DNA of 64,000 bases from Salipaludibacillus keqinensis (lineage in GTDB: Bacteria; Bacillota; Bacilli; Bacillales; Salisediminibacteriaceae), in assembly GCF_003226325.1 (NCBI RefSeq), contig NZ_PDOD01000001.1, positions 744,001 through 808,000 on the forward strand, in the 5' to 3' direction. Below, in pieces: positions 1 to 8,094 of the stretch. Each line of letters opens with the position of its first letter. The stretch's first letter is position 1. The position numbers and the translations under genes were made by a program. The notes below the pieces were generated by a model. That model was not told where the DNA came from. It searched no databases and saw only the letters and a list, made by a program, of their open reading frames with translations.

Positions 1-111
1 ACTGAATCTAAGAAACAGAGGAACCAACGATGGGGTACAGCTACTTTTTTTACTTTTGTAGGAATACCTAATGCTCTCGCTGCGTTTTTGGCGTATGTAT
101 TTCTGATCTGA
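1..111 (+). CDS. C-terminal end of a membrane protein (partial)
   Basis: The frame is open from base 1 to TGA at 109-111 and encodes 36 residues: a basic stretch (KKQRNQRW) followed by about 24 hydrophobic residues ending in YVFLI. This looks like the last transmembrane helix of a protein whose start lies outside the window. Codon use is like neighbouring genes. Too little remains to name the family. Confidence 0.5.
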   Translation, partial: TESKKQRNQRWGTATFFTFVGIPNALAAFLAYVFLI

Positions 112-232
112 TATTTGTTCGTGGAGAAAAGCAGTTCATTATCGACTGGGTCTACCGGAGTAGCATAACCCATTGGACTAGGGAGAAAAGGTGAGAAATC
201 AAGAGGAAATAAAAGATATATATACAAGATTA

Positions 233-275
233 AGGCTGTCACCAAAAGGTATACTTTTGGTGACAGCCTGTTTGT
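233..275. terminator. Perfect 16-bp inverted repeat, probable bidirectional terminator
   Basis: Arms 233-248 and 254-269 (AGGCTGTCACCAAAAG and its complement) enclose a 5-base loop, followed on + by a T-rich run. It separates the partial gene at 1-111 from the convergent gene ending at 294. A diverged copy of the same hairpin lies at 61182-61222. Confidence 0.75.
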
Positions 276-293
276 TATATTTATCGTTAATTT

Positions 294-557
294 CTAAATG
301 CTTCCTGAGAAAAAGAAGTAAGCTAAGATGCCTAAGCTGATCGGAATGAGGAGACCGACAGTCCCGCAGATCATTCCCGTCAAAGCATAGCCGCGACCTG
401 GCTCGCCTGTTTTATTTATTTCTTTTAGTCCCATCACTCCAATGACTATACCTGCTAGCGCTAGTAAAATGCCCACTAAAGGGAGAAAAAATAAGATAAT
501 TGATAAAATTCCTGTTACAAAAGAATACAATGTCTTGACGTTTGCTTGACTGTTCAT
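294..557 (-). CDS. DUF4190-type small membrane protein
   Basis: 87 residues with two long hydrophobic segments (about 10-42 and 58-85) separated by a short polar loop containing NKTGEPGRGYAL. The order (hydrophobic helix, GLxxI loop, GRGxALxGxxxG, second helix) is the DUF4190 pattern known from many Firmicutes and Actinobacteria. The ATG has a GAGGTGG ribosome site 7 bases upstream on the minus strand. Function unknown; an integral membrane protein of the cytoplasmic membrane. Confidence 0.8.
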   Translation of the reverse strand: MNSQANVKTLYSFVTGILSIILFFLPLVGILLALAGIVIGVMGLKEINKTGEPGRGYALTGMICGTVGLLIPISLGILAYFFFSGSI

Positions 558-683
558 CTTGCCACCTCATTTAATGATATTCATATGAAACTTACTACCT
601 GTAAGAAGTTCCCTACTTTAAAAGAAGATAAACGGGTAAAAAAATGTGGGCTAACGATGGTTTTGACCACTAAATAAATAGTG

Positions 684-722
684 AAGACCACCTGAATGTG
701 ATCGATCAGGTGGTCTTTTTTA
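684..722 (+). terminator. Intrinsic terminator
   Basis: Twelve-bp arms (AAGACCACCTGA at 684-695 and its complement at 706-717) followed by T7. Perfect stem. The gene it served is not visible; only a 30-codon ORF (582-674) precedes it. Confidence 0.7.
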
Positions 723-811
723 AATGGGATTTCCTGTTGGTTCATTTATAATCCGTACCCAATTTCAAACTAGATAAAAGACTGCTCCGAAACAATGATA
801 GGAGGGAGAGA

Positions 812-892
812 ATGAATAATTATTTTGGAAGAGAAGGTACCACTTCACGAACTTGTCAAATAGGAAGCCTCTATGATCAATGCACCAGATGA
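812..892 (+). CDS. 26-codon ORF with a strong ribosome site
   Basis: ATG at 812 is preceded by AGGAGGGAGAGA, one of the best ribosome sites here. It encodes MNNYFGREG...QCTR and then stops. No family recognised. It may be a real microprotein or the start of a decayed gene; coding statistics cannot decide at this length. Confidence 0.25.
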   Translation: MNNYFGREGTTSRTCQIGSLYDQCTR

Positions 893-1098
893 AATTATAA
901 GCGAACCTAAATAACATATCCATTCTGTTACACTCCCTTATCTTTTAAAGGGTAGTGTGCCTCATTAATTGGAAAATATACACAAGAGTATCGCCGGTTT
1001 TTTTTGTAGGAAATCCTTAGAGAGCCTTTGGTCATGGGGTTTATCTATTTTTGAAAAATATGTCTAATGTGAGAAAGTATTTGTTTTGATACACAACT

Positions 1099-1128
1099 AT
1101 AACATTTCTATTACATGACTGTTATAAT
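1099..1128 (-). promoter_or_regulatory. WalR (YycF) box and -10 element upstream of the 3D-domain protein
   Basis: The complement of 1099-1115 reads TGTAAT-N5-TGTTAT, a perfect match to the WalR consensus TGTWAH-N5-TGTWAH, here inverted relative to the gene. TATAAT follows at 1123-1128, so the box covers the -35 region. WalR controls cell-wall hydrolases such as cwlO and yocH in Bacillus, which fits the protein encoded at 1219. Confidence 0.6.
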
Positions 1129-1218
1129 TGTCTGCTAGTGTTACAAGTAGATTAAAAAGTATTTTTAGCTAAATTGTAGCCAGATAAGTAGACAGAAAAA
1201 CTCTTAGGGGGAAACGAT

Positions 1219-2880
1219 TTGCTTAAAAAATTCATATTCTTAACAATGATCATTGGCTTAGGACATTTGTTTGCAGTGAGTGGAGTTGTTGCTACAGGTG
1301 AGCTTGAGGATGAGCAAGAGCAGATAGAGCAAGAACGTGAATTCATTCAATCCAATCTTTCGGAAGCAGAGATGGAGTTAGTTGAATTGGTTCAGGAACT
1401 TGAGGATTTAAACGATCAACTAGAAGATCTTAACGAAAAGATTGCAGTAAATGAAAAATTAATCACTGACATTGAAGAAGAAATAGCAGAGAATGAAGCA
1501 GAGGTCGTAGAGTTGGAGTCCGATATAGAGAGACTACAAGAAGATATTGACCAGCGATTCGAATTGCTTAAGGATCGTGCTAGTTCCTACCAAAAAAATG
1601 GTAGCGGAAGTGCTTCTTACATAGAAGTCATTTTAGGTTCTGAAAATTTTGGTGATTTTATCAGTAGGGTTGTGACGATTTCAAGAATCGCTCAAGCAGA
1701 TAATGATTTCATTGAACAGTTACAATTGAATCAAGAACAGTTAGAGAAAGCCCAAGAAAGGCATGAATTGGTTCTTCAAGAACTTGACGAACAAGTCGTA
1801 GAACTTGAGGAATTAAATGCTGATTTAGATCAACAGCGGGAAGAAACAAATAAAGTAAAAGATGAAGTGAAGGATAATGAAGCTGATCAACAATCGTTAA
1901 TCGCAGAATTGATTGATGAAGACAAAGATTTAGCTTCCCAAGAGGCAGATATTCGTGAACGAATTGCTGATGAAATTCGTCGTCAAGAAGAGGCTAGAAT
2001 TGCAGCAGAGCGAAAAGCCGAGGAAGAAGCAGCTCGTCAAGCCGAGGAAGAAGCAGCTCGTCAAGCCGAGGAAGAAGCAGCTCGTCAAGCCGAGGAAGAA
2101 GCTCAAGCAAAGGCCGAGGAAGAAGCTCAAGCAAAGGCCGAGGAAGAAGCGGCCCTTGAAGCAGAACAAGAGTCTGCTCGTCAAGCTGAACAAGATGCCC
2201 AAGCAGAAGCTGACGAAGAAGCAGCTCGTGAAGCTAAAGAACAGGCTGAAGCGGAAGCGGAGGAAGCAGCTAGAGCATCCGACTTAGAAAAGCAACAGAA
2301 AGCGGAAGAGAAGGCAGCTCGTGAAGCAGAAAAAGAAGCGCAAGCGAAGGCAGAAAGAGCAGCTGCTCGTCAGGCCGAGGAAGAAGCTCAAGCGAAGGCA
2401 GAAAGAGAAGCCGCTCGTAAGGCAGAGGAAGAAGCCGCACGCAAAGCTGAAGAAAAAGCAAAAGAAGAAGCCAAGCAGTCAAGTCAGAATAACAGTTCTA
2501 ACTCAAGCGCAAACAGCTCGAGTAACAACAGTTCATCAGGTAGTTCTGGAAATACAACAACAAGCAGAGGGTCTTCAAGTTCACAAGAAAGTAACTGGCA
2601 AACTTTCTCGGCAACAGCTTATACAGCCTCATGTAATGGTTGTTCTGGAGTGACTAGAACGGGTATAGACTTGAAAGCAAATCCGAACTCCAAAGTCATT
2701 GCCGTTGACCCAAGCGTGATTCCATTGGGATCTCGTGTAGAAGTAAAAGGCTATGGAATATTCTTAGCAGGAGACACTGGCGGAGCGATCAAGGGACGCA
2801 AGATTGACATCTTTATGCCAAATCGTTCTGATGCGTTAGCATTTGGACGACGATCTGTAGAAATAAGAGTACTTGATTAA
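1219..2880 (+). CDS. Secreted coiled-coil (CwlO/PcsB-like) protein with C-terminal 3D domain
   Basis: 553 residues. TTG start behind AGGGGGAAACGA. Residues 1-26 are a signal peptide (LKKFIFLTMIIG...AVSGVVA). Residues ~30-240 are a coiled coil containing the PcsB/CwlO signature region (LKDRASSYQKNGSGSASY followed by VILGSENFGDFISRV), which in that family binds FtsX. Residues ~255-420 are a Glu/Ala/Lys/Arg-rich helix made of 8-residue repeats (AEEEAARQ, AEEEAQAK). A Ser/Asn-rich linker (~421-460) leads to the 3D domain (~463-553) with its three aspartates in VDPSVIPLG, GDTGGAIKG and KIDIFM. The 3D domain is a MltA-like lytic fold, so a murein hydrolase or lytic transglycosylase outside the membrane is likely. 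The usual CwlO catalytic domain (NlpC/P60) is replaced. A WalR box lies upstream. Confidence 0.88.
   Translation: MLKKFIFLTMIIGLGHLFAVSGVVATGELEDEQEQIEQEREFIQSNLSEAEMELVELVQELEDLNDQLEDLNEKIAVNEKLITDIEEEIAENEAEVVELESDIERLQEDIDQRFELLKDRASSYQKNGSGSASYIEVILGSENFGDFISRVVTISRIAQADNDFIEQLQLNQEQLEKAQERHELVLQELDEQVVELEELNADLDQQREETNKVKDEVKDNEADQQSLIAELIDEDKDLASQEADIRERIADEIRRQEEARIAAERKAEEEAARQAEEEAARQAEEEAARQAEEEAQAKAEEEAQAKAEEEAALEAEQESARQAEQDAQAEADEEAAREAKEQAEAEAEEAARASDLEKQQKAEEKAAREAEKEAQAKAERAAARQAEEEAQAKAEREAARKAEEEAARKAEEKAKEEAKQSSQNNSSNSSANSSSNNSSSGSSGNTTTSRGSSSSQESNWQTFSATAYTASCNGCSGVTRTGIDLKANPNSKVIAVDPSVIPLGSRVEVKGYGIFLAGDTGGAIKGRKIDIFMPNRSDALAFGRRSVEIRVLD
2017..2160 (+). repeat. 24-bp tandem repeats inside the coiled-coil gene
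   Basis: Six consecutive 24-bp units: three near-identical copies at 2017-2088 encoding AEEEAARQ, two encoding AEEEAQAK (2089-2136), and one diverged (2137-2160). Further degenerate units continue to about 2460. The period is 8 codons and keeps frame, so copy-number change would only lengthen or shorten the helix. Confidence 0.9.
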
Positions 2881-2903
2881 ATGTACAAGAATTAAATAGG
2901 AAG

Positions 2904-2942
2904 AAAGGCCTCAGGATAAACAAGATTCTGAGGCCTTTTATT
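2904..2942 (+). terminator. Terminator of the 3D-domain gene
   Basis: AAAGGCCTCAG...CTGAGGCCTTTT hairpin (11-bp arms) ending in TTTTATTT, 23 bases after the stop codon. Confidence 0.85.
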
Positions 2943-2967
2943 TGTGGGTGGCTGACGACTTAGGTTC

Positions 2968-3072
2968 CGCCAATAGTAGGTCCAAATTCACCTATAGACT
3001 CGCGATTTTCGCTGATAGGAGGTCAAATCTCGCTGATAGACCACCGGAATTTGCCGATAGACTCACTAATGT
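2968..3072 (+). repeat. Five tandem 21-bp imperfect repeats
   Basis: Units start at 2968, 2989, 3010, 3031 and 3052, each exactly 21 bp. The conserved core is CGCTGATAGACC (variants CGCCAATAGTAGG, CACCTATAGACT). The array lies between the 3D gene terminator and a convergent small-protein operon. No protein-coding role is evident. Confidence 0.75.
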
Positions 3073-3112
3073 GAAAGTTACAACCCACTTTTACGATCTT
3101 AAAAATGCCATT

Positions 3113-3298
3113 TCAATCATTTTCAGCTTCATGAGGTGCTTCCTCACGATCTAAGTCCCTAGTTTGTTCAATTTCTCCTGAATTTTCTCTTGGACTGACT
3201 GTCCCTCCACCTAAACCTTCATTAATCATGCGATCTACATCCATAAAGTATTTTTGGCGGGCTTCGTCTGAATTTTCAACAGGCTTATTATCCTTCAT
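3113..3298 (-). CDS. Small acidic hypothetical protein (61 aa)
   Basis: 61 residues, highly charged and hydrophilic, with NEGLGGGTVSPRENSGEIE in the middle and EEAPHEAEND at the end. No signal or membrane segment. It follows the 42-residue gene at 3304-3432 by 5 bases, and the ribosome site (GGGGATG) overlaps that gene's stop, so the two are one operon. Proteins like this occur as uncharacterised small proteins in Bacillaceae; a spore or stress role is possible but not shown by the sequence. Confidence 0.6.
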   Translation of the reverse strand: MKDNKPVENSDEARQKYFMDVDRMINEGLGGGTVSPRENSGEIEQTRDLDREEAPHEAEND

Positions 3299-3303
3299 TT
3301 ATT

Positions 3304-3432
3304 TCATCCCCTACGTTGATCGGAGCTTTCCCGATCAAGTTTTGAAATGGTTGTTCGATCCATATTCCCGCTAGGCTGAACGGCATCACGACTTTTTTGC
3401 ATGTTGCGCTTTGACTTTGATTTTTTGCTCAA
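3304..3432 (-). CDS. Small basic hypothetical peptide (42 aa)
   Basis: TTG start at 3432 with a strong AAGGAGGATGATTCAA ribosome site on the minus strand. The 42 residues begin MSKKSKSKRNMQKSRD and are Lys/Arg/Ser-rich. It is the first gene of a two-gene operon with 3113-3298. Size and composition resemble the small basic proteins found in Bacillus spores, but I do not recognise a named family. Confidence 0.55.
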   Translation of the reverse strand: MSKKSKSKRNMQKSRDAVQPSGNMDRTTISKLDRESSDQRRG

Positions 3433-3492
3433 TTGAATCATCCTCCTTCTCATTTTATCGTTCCATCATTCGGTAGAAATTATGTAGAGATA

Positions 3493-3522
3493 AAGAAGAC
3501 GATGACCAATCGTCTTCCTTAT
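3493..3522 (-). terminator. Terminator of the glycosyltransferase gene
   Basis: GAAGACGAT/ATCGTCTTC stem with a 5-base loop, about 40 bases past the stop of the minus-strand gene that ends at 3561. The trailing T tract is short (TTTATCTC). Confidence 0.55.
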
Positions 3523-3560
3523 ATATTTTCTGAAACATTTTAAAGAAGATCAAGAGAAGG

Positions 3561-4634
3561 CTAGTGTCTCCAAAGTTTGTCATAAAGGCGTTCTTGCACA
3601 CCAATTTGTTTATTTATATCGAAATTTTCCTCGATGGTTTGACGAGCTTTTCTAGTGTAATCTTGCCAAATATCCGGGTTGTCGAGGTAGAATTGAAATC
3701 CTGCTGCTAAACTACTAGCGTTCTTCTCTTCAGCTAAATATCCCGTTTCTTTATGTTTTATTAATTCTGGAATCCCGCCATTCTGTGTTGAAACCACAGG
3801 AATTCCGCAAGCCATCGCTTCTTTTAAAGCATTTGGAATACCTTCTACATCTCCATCTTTGGCTGTTTGACTGGCTAAACAAAAGAGATGAGCATGGGTC
3901 ATTTCAGTGACAATTTGTTCTGCACTCATTTGACCACGAAGTTTAACAACATGATTTAGTTTTTGTTTTTTTATAAGGGATTCCAGTTTTTTCTTGTTCG
4001 ATCCATCACCAATAATGTGTAAGGTGGTGGTTGGATTGTTTTTATGAAGTTTGGCGAATGCCTTAATTAATGTGTCAAATCCCTTTTTCATCTCTAATCT
4101 CCCTACAGAAAGTATACGAATTTCTCCATCTTTTGAGAGCTTATGTTGAATATAAGGAAACTTTTCTAAGTTTATTCCTCCATATAATACGTGAATCCTG
4201 GATTTTGGAAAACCTAACTTCTTCATATCATTTGCAATGTAATCACAAACTGGAAAGTACATTGTCCCAAGTTGTTTCAATTCCTCATATCTGTTGAAAT
4301 TACGAGTATATGCGCTTCCCTGTGCCGAGCCATCTCTTCCACGGAAACTAACTATAAATGGAATCTTGAAAGCTTTTATTTGGGGTAATATTTTCAGTGC
4401 TTGCCCACCGTGGTGAGCATGAATAGCTACGACATTTTGTTCTTTGATGAAATCTTGAAAATGTTTTATCTTGTTCAGGTCATAAAATTCGGAAAAAGAA
4501 TAGAAATTCTCTTTCTTTGGAAAGGGGCCAATAACGATGGAACGATATTTTTTTAATTGAGAGATTTGATTGTAAACAAATTCCTGATTAGGTTTTATTC
4601 CTTCATCAAGAAAATGAGCAACGGTTTTCTTCAA
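3561..4634 (-). CDS. Family 4 glycosyltransferase (CotSA-like context)
   Basis: 357 residues, GT-B fold. The N-terminal half has VSFRGRDGSAQG near residue 100. The C-terminal nucleotide-sugar domain starts at ~170 with ILSVGRLEMKKGFDTLIKAF and contains the GT4 E-x7-E motif in EGIPNALKEAMACGIPVVS (~265-285), which contacts the sugar donor. Cytosolic, retaining transferase; the acceptor is unknown. It is divergent from a HipA-like kinase and a CotS-like kinase. In B. subtilis the GT4 protein CotSA sits next to CotS in the spore-coat locus, so a coat or capsule glycan role is plausible. Confidence 0.85.
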   Translation of the reverse strand: MKKTVAHFLDEGIKPNQEFVYNQISQLKKYRSIVIGPFPKKENFYSFSEFYDLNKIKHFQDFIKEQNVVAIHAHHGGQALKILPQIKAFKIPFIVSFRGRDGSAQGSAYTRNFNRYEELKQLGTMYFPVCDYIANDMKKLGFPKSRIHVLYGGINLEKFPYIQHKLSKDGEIRILSVGRLEMKKGFDTLIKAFAKLHKNNPTTTLHIIGDGSNKKKLESLIKKQKLNHVVKLRGQMSAEQIVTEMTHAHLFCLASQTAKDGDVEGIPNALKEAMACGIPVVSTQNGGIPELIKHKETGYLAEEKNASSLAAGFQFYLDNPDIWQDYTRKARQTIEENFDINKQIGVQERLYDKLWRH

Positions 4635-4890
4635 AATGTATTCTCCTTTCTTATAAAATCAGTGATTAGCCCGTAATAAAACAAATTGTGTGGCTCAAGG
4701 TTAATCTATTCTAAAAGATTCTATTAGAAACGGTATTTAACCACTCATAGTAGATTTAGGTATCTATTTGAAATGGGTTTGTTAAGGGGGCAAATAACGT
4801 GGCCGTTCAGAAGAATTAACATACCGTAATAAAGATAGTCATTTAGGAGATCGTGAACATAAAGGAGGATAAGGAAAGAGGTGACAATAG

Positions 4891-5688
4891 ATGCAAGAAC
4901 AAGATATTTATCCAATAAAGCATATCGCGGCTTTAAGAGGAGATAATGCCCATATCATTGAATGTAGTGATGGAAAGAAATATGTGGTGAAATTTGGGAA
5001 TAAGAAGAAAAAGAGAGAAAAAGAATTGGTGAATGAATATGTTGTAGGGCAACTAGCTAGTCATTTGAGTTTACCAGTTCCACCTTCAAAGCTTGTTTTT
5101 ATATCATCTGATTTTATTGAGAAGAATTCTACCCGGAAGACACTTCATGCAGGTCTTCAATTTGCTACGTTATATATTGAAGATTCAATAGGTTTCCCCC
5201 CTGAGGGAGAGGGACCGCTTTTTGAACAAATATTAAATAAAGAAGAAGAACTTGCGGGAATCATGATTTTTGACCAATGGGTGAACAACACGGATAGAGG
5301 TCGGAATAATATCTTATTTGAGAATAGGCAACATGGAGATTATGTTTACATGATCGATCATGGTAGATGTTTTCCTGGGGGCTATGGTTGGAATTGTAAG
5401 ACACTAAAGAACTCTCCTCAATATAGATTGAAGATGCCGGTATATAAGTGGATTCTCTCCATGTTAGAAAGTGAAGAAGCATTATATTTATTTGCAGAAA
5501 GAATGAAAGCTGTGCCTCATGAAAAAATCCTTAATATAGTAGACGGAATACCTGCAGAGTGGACGATAACAACAGATGAGAAAGAAGCACTCATTGAATT
5601 TTTAATAAAAGAGAAAGAGAATTCAAGAGAAGTGGTGGATTTAATTTTAAATCACTATCGTAAACTAATCGGCTCCAAACGTTTATGA
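4891..5688 (+). CDS. HipA-like protein kinase-fold protein
   Basis: 265 residues, shorter than HipA toxins (~440) and without a HipB partner. Motifs seen: YVVKFGNKKK (~31-40, nucleotide-binding lysine), NEYVVGQLASHL (~48-59), the catalytic loop DQWVNNTDRGRNNILF (~129-144) with D, N and the paired NN, and YMIDHGRCF (~152-160) in the metal-binding DFG position. All residues needed for phosphotransfer appear present. It precedes a CotS-like kinase by 60 bases in the same direction. It matches the 'HipA family kinase' group common in Bacillus; substrate unknown, and a toxin role is not suggested. Confidence 0.75.
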   Translation: MQEQDIYPIKHIAALRGDNAHIIECSDGKKYVVKFGNKKKKREKELVNEYVVGQLASHLSLPVPPSKLVFISSDFIEKNSTRKTLHAGLQFATLYIEDSIGFPPEGEGPLFEQILNKEEELAGIMIFDQWVNNTDRGRNNILFENRQHGDYVYMIDHGRCFPGGYGWNCKTLKNSPQYRLKMPVYKWILSMLESEEALYLFAERMKAVPHEKILNIVDGIPAEWTITTDEKEALIEFLIKEKENSREVVDLILNHYRKLIGSKRL

Positions 5689-5748
5689 TCTTTAGCTTAG
5701 CGAAATGGACCTTTAAATAGTAACTGAGACATAAGAAAGGAGCATGAC

Positions 5749-6741
5749 ATGGTGGCAGAAATGATTGACAAAGATGTGTTAAAACAGTATGGAATCTTTC
5801 AGGATAACATCTTATCAATAAAGCCAGCTGATAAAGTTGGGAATACAGCAATTAAAATTTGGTTTATTAAACAAAAAGACACAAGTAAAATCTTCGTTTT
5901 AAAAATGGTTAAACTAAAACATAAACAGTTTCCAATAGAACTTCAACACCTTTTGCATCATAATGGGTTTGGAACTCCATCTGTTTATCGAACCGAAAAA
6001 GGTGAGCTGTATATCTCATCTAAAAAGGGGTATTATTTCTTATCTGAATATGTCGAGCCAAATGAAAAGTTATCGACAAAACAGAGAACAAAAGCGTTAG
6101 CTGATTTTCATCGGATAGCCCGCTTTAGGGAACTAAAAGTGATAAAAGAAAAAATACAGTTTCCTAATTTTCAGCAATTTAATAGGGTTTACAATAACAA
6201 GCTCATAGACCTCAAGAAGTGGCATTCTTCAGTAAAGAAAGACGAACGGAAAGCATACCTTGGAGAAATGATTAATCAAGCTGAAACAAGTTTAGGGATA
6301 CTAAAAACATGTAATGTAGAGGAGTATATTAAGGCAATGACAGCAAGAAATAGTATTTGTCATGGTGACTATAATGCACGGAATAGTTACTTAAATAGTG
6401 AAGGGGAGACGATGGTCATCGATTTTGACCGAGCTTACTTCGGTCTACCGATAGATGATTTTCGGTTTCTCGTTCATTCTCTTGCAAGTCGAAGTGACCA
6501 TGTTCAGAAATTGGATTTTCTTTTTGATGAGTATTTTAGCCATTCTCCAGAGGACAAAAAATTTAAGCCATTGTATTTAGCTGATACCATCTTCCCGCAT
6601 CAATTCCATAAACAAATGACAAGGAACTTAAAAGGAAAAGCAATTAAAAATCTAAAAAAAATCAACACTGAAGAATTTATGAATTGGATAGAAGTAGAGA
6701 GAAGAAAAAAAAGCTATGTGATGGAAAAACTTTATTTATAA
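5749..6741 (+). CDS. CotS/YutH-family spore-coat kinase-like protein
   Basis: 330 residues with an aminoglycoside-phosphotransferase fold. Seen: the catalytic loop CHGDYNARNSYL (~204-215) with H, D and N, followed by MVIDFDRAYFGLPIDDF (~222-238) carrying the metal-binding DxD. The start ATG has AAAGGAG six bases upstream. CotS proteins sit in the inner spore coat of Bacillus, probably binding or phosphorylating polysaccharide. The adjacent GT4 gene reproduces the cotSA-cotS arrangement. Assignment to CotS rather than another phosphotransferase rests on motif layout and context. Confidence 0.75.
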   Translation: MVAEMIDKDVLKQYGIFQDNILSIKPADKVGNTAIKIWFIKQKDTSKIFVLKMVKLKHKQFPIELQHLLHHNGFGTPSVYRTEKGELYISSKKGYYFLSEYVEPNEKLSTKQRTKALADFHRIARFRELKVIKEKIQFPNFQQFNRVYNNKLIDLKKWHSSVKKDERKAYLGEMINQAETSLGILKTCNVEEYIKAMTARNSICHGDYNARNSYLNSEGETMVIDFDRAYFGLPIDDFRFLVHSLASRSDHVQKLDFLFDEYFSHSPEDKKFKPLYLADTIFPHQFHKQMTRNLKGKAIKNLKKINTEEFMNWIEVERRKKSYVMEKLYL

Positions 6742-6752
6742 AACTATCGATG

Positions 6753-6797
6753 AAAAAAACTCTAAATCTAGGGAGATCTAGATTCAGAGTTTTTTTA
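6753..6797 (+). terminator. Terminator after the CotS-like gene
   Basis: AAAAAACTCT-AATCTAG / CTAGATT-AGAGTTTTTTT hairpin with T7, 12 bases after the stop. It is symmetrical and could work both ways. Confidence 0.85.
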
Positions 6798-7082
6798 TGT
6801 TTGTTCTTTCAAACGTTGTTGTTTAAAGAGAGGGTTGAAAGAGCGGCAGCCATACACCAATGCAAAAAACTTCCCGATGAATGGTAGCTTATGGTAAACT
6901 GTATATGTGATTTTACTAGAAAAAGTAAATGAATCGTTTGTAAAGGGGAAAGACACTTTTCTCATATAGGACTTCAACGAAATGAATATAACTCAAATAT
7001 AGCAGAATGCTCGAACGGTTAAGTAAAGTAAATAGTCTCATACGATGTTGAAGAATTCTTTCCAAGACCATAGGAGGAACTC
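6798..7082. other. Spacer before the RsbR-like gene
   Basis: 285 bases with no convincing gene. A minus-strand TTG ORF (6795-6977, 60 codons) has no ribosome site. A GGAGGAAC ribosome site just before 7083 belongs to the next gene. Confidence 0.5.
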
Positions 7083-7928
7083 ATGTATAAAAGCAAAGAA
7101 TTGTACGATTATTTAATAAGCAACGTGAATCAAATTACCGAAGAATGGTATGAAACAATAGATAAAAAAGGCCCTAAAGGAATATATTCTTCTCAGGATC
7201 CTTCTGTTGTGAACAATTTAAAAAGGCAAAATAACGAGTTTCACAAAAGATTTTTTGAAGTCTTTAATCAAGAAGAGTCGATATTTTTTCAAGGGTTAGA
7301 AAAATGGATTCTTGAAATCGCTATGGATGATGAACATTTAAACACGCCTTTGCACCTTATTCTCCGTGAATTCAATAGAACACAACAACAGTATGTGAAA
7401 TTAATCGATGAATACGTGGAAACGGTCAAAGAAGAGTATCCTTTAAAGGAAATTATCCAGTGGTACCGAACGGTAGATAAAACTTTCAGAGAAATTACCG
7501 TTTGGTTTGTGGAAGAACACACGAACTTCTCTAAAAAGAGGATCGAAGCGCAACAAGAAGTGATTATGGAATTAAGCTCTCCCGTAATTACCCTTAGCCA
7601 ACACGTTGCCTTACTTCCATTAGTAGGAGAAATTGATTCCTCAAGATCGAAAATTATATTAGAAAATACAATGGAACAGTGCTCCCAACTAGGTGTGAAT
7701 TATTTGCTGTTAGACTTATCTGGAGTAGTGAAGATTGATCAAATTGTAGCCGCTCAACTGATGCATTTGATTGATGCATTAAAGCTGATAGGTGTGTCGA
7801 CAACGCTATCCGGGTTAAGACCTGAGTTGGCACACTCCACTGTGAAATTAGGATTGAATTTAGACCATGTCACGATCAAACCATCCCTTGCTGATTCAAT
7901 TCGGTCAAGAGAGTTCGCTTTAAAGTAA
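7083..7928 (+). CDS. RsbR-family STAS-domain stressosome protein
   Basis: 281 residues, close to B. subtilis RsbR paralogues (~275-285). The N-terminal ~150 residues form the non-haem globin-like RsbR sensor region. The C-terminal STAS domain (~160-281) has LPLVGEIDSSRSK, LLDLSGVVKIDQ and SGLRPELAHSTVKLGL. In RsbRA the two phosphoacceptor threonines lie in GTIDTERAK and PVVDT; here the first position is Ser (EIDSSR) and the second appears to be Gln (KIDQ). It should join the stressosome controlling SigB, but no rsbS/rsbT is adjacent, as with the dispersed RsbR paralogues of Bacillus. Confidence 0.82.
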   Translation: MYKSKELYDYLISNVNQITEEWYETIDKKGPKGIYSSQDPSVVNNLKRQNNEFHKRFFEVFNQEESIFFQGLEKWILEIAMDDEHLNTPLHLILREFNRTQQQYVKLIDEYVETVKEEYPLKEIIQWYRTVDKTFREITVWFVEEHTNFSKKRIEAQQEVIMELSSPVITLSQHVALLPLVGEIDSSRSKIILENTMEQCSQLGVNYLLLDLSGVVKIDQIVAAQLMHLIDALKLIGVSTTLSGLRPELAHSTVKLGLNLDHVTIKPSLADSIRSREFALK

Positions 7929-7978
7929 TAACCTGTATATTATGAAATTTAATGGCTCATCTATAGCAAGATGAGATA

Positions 7979-8025
7979 AACACGGACACCCCTTGCTTGG
8001 AGTAGCAGGGGGTGTCCGTGTTACA
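7979..8025 (+). terminator. Strong terminator after the RsbR-like gene
   Basis: Fourteen-bp arms AACACGGACACCCC (7979-7992) and complement (8009-8022), 50 bases after the stop; it also faces the convergent methyltransferase. Confidence 0.75.
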
Positions 8026-8094
8026 TTTAAACTAGTTGATAAGGTTATCTATTTATCTGTTTTCATTGCCACTGAAATGAGTCTCTGCAGACAT

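Larger units (their letters stand above)
558..1098. other. Long spacer with a terminator and no clear gene
   Basis: About 540 bases before the WalR-type promoter at 1099. It holds a strong hairpin terminator at 684-722 with no obvious gene in front of it and a 26-codon ORF at 812-892. The rest shows no convincing coding potential. It may be a decayed gene. Confidence 0.5.

Noticed and set aside
1930-2653. Several alternative-frame ORFs in the coiled-coil repeat
   Set aside because: They are by-products of the repetitive GAA/GCA codons; the annotated frame has signal peptide, domain and ribosome site.
6795-6977. Minus-strand 60-codon ORF between the CotS-like and RsbR-like genes
   Set aside because: TTG start without ribosome site, ends inside a terminator stem, no recognisable family.
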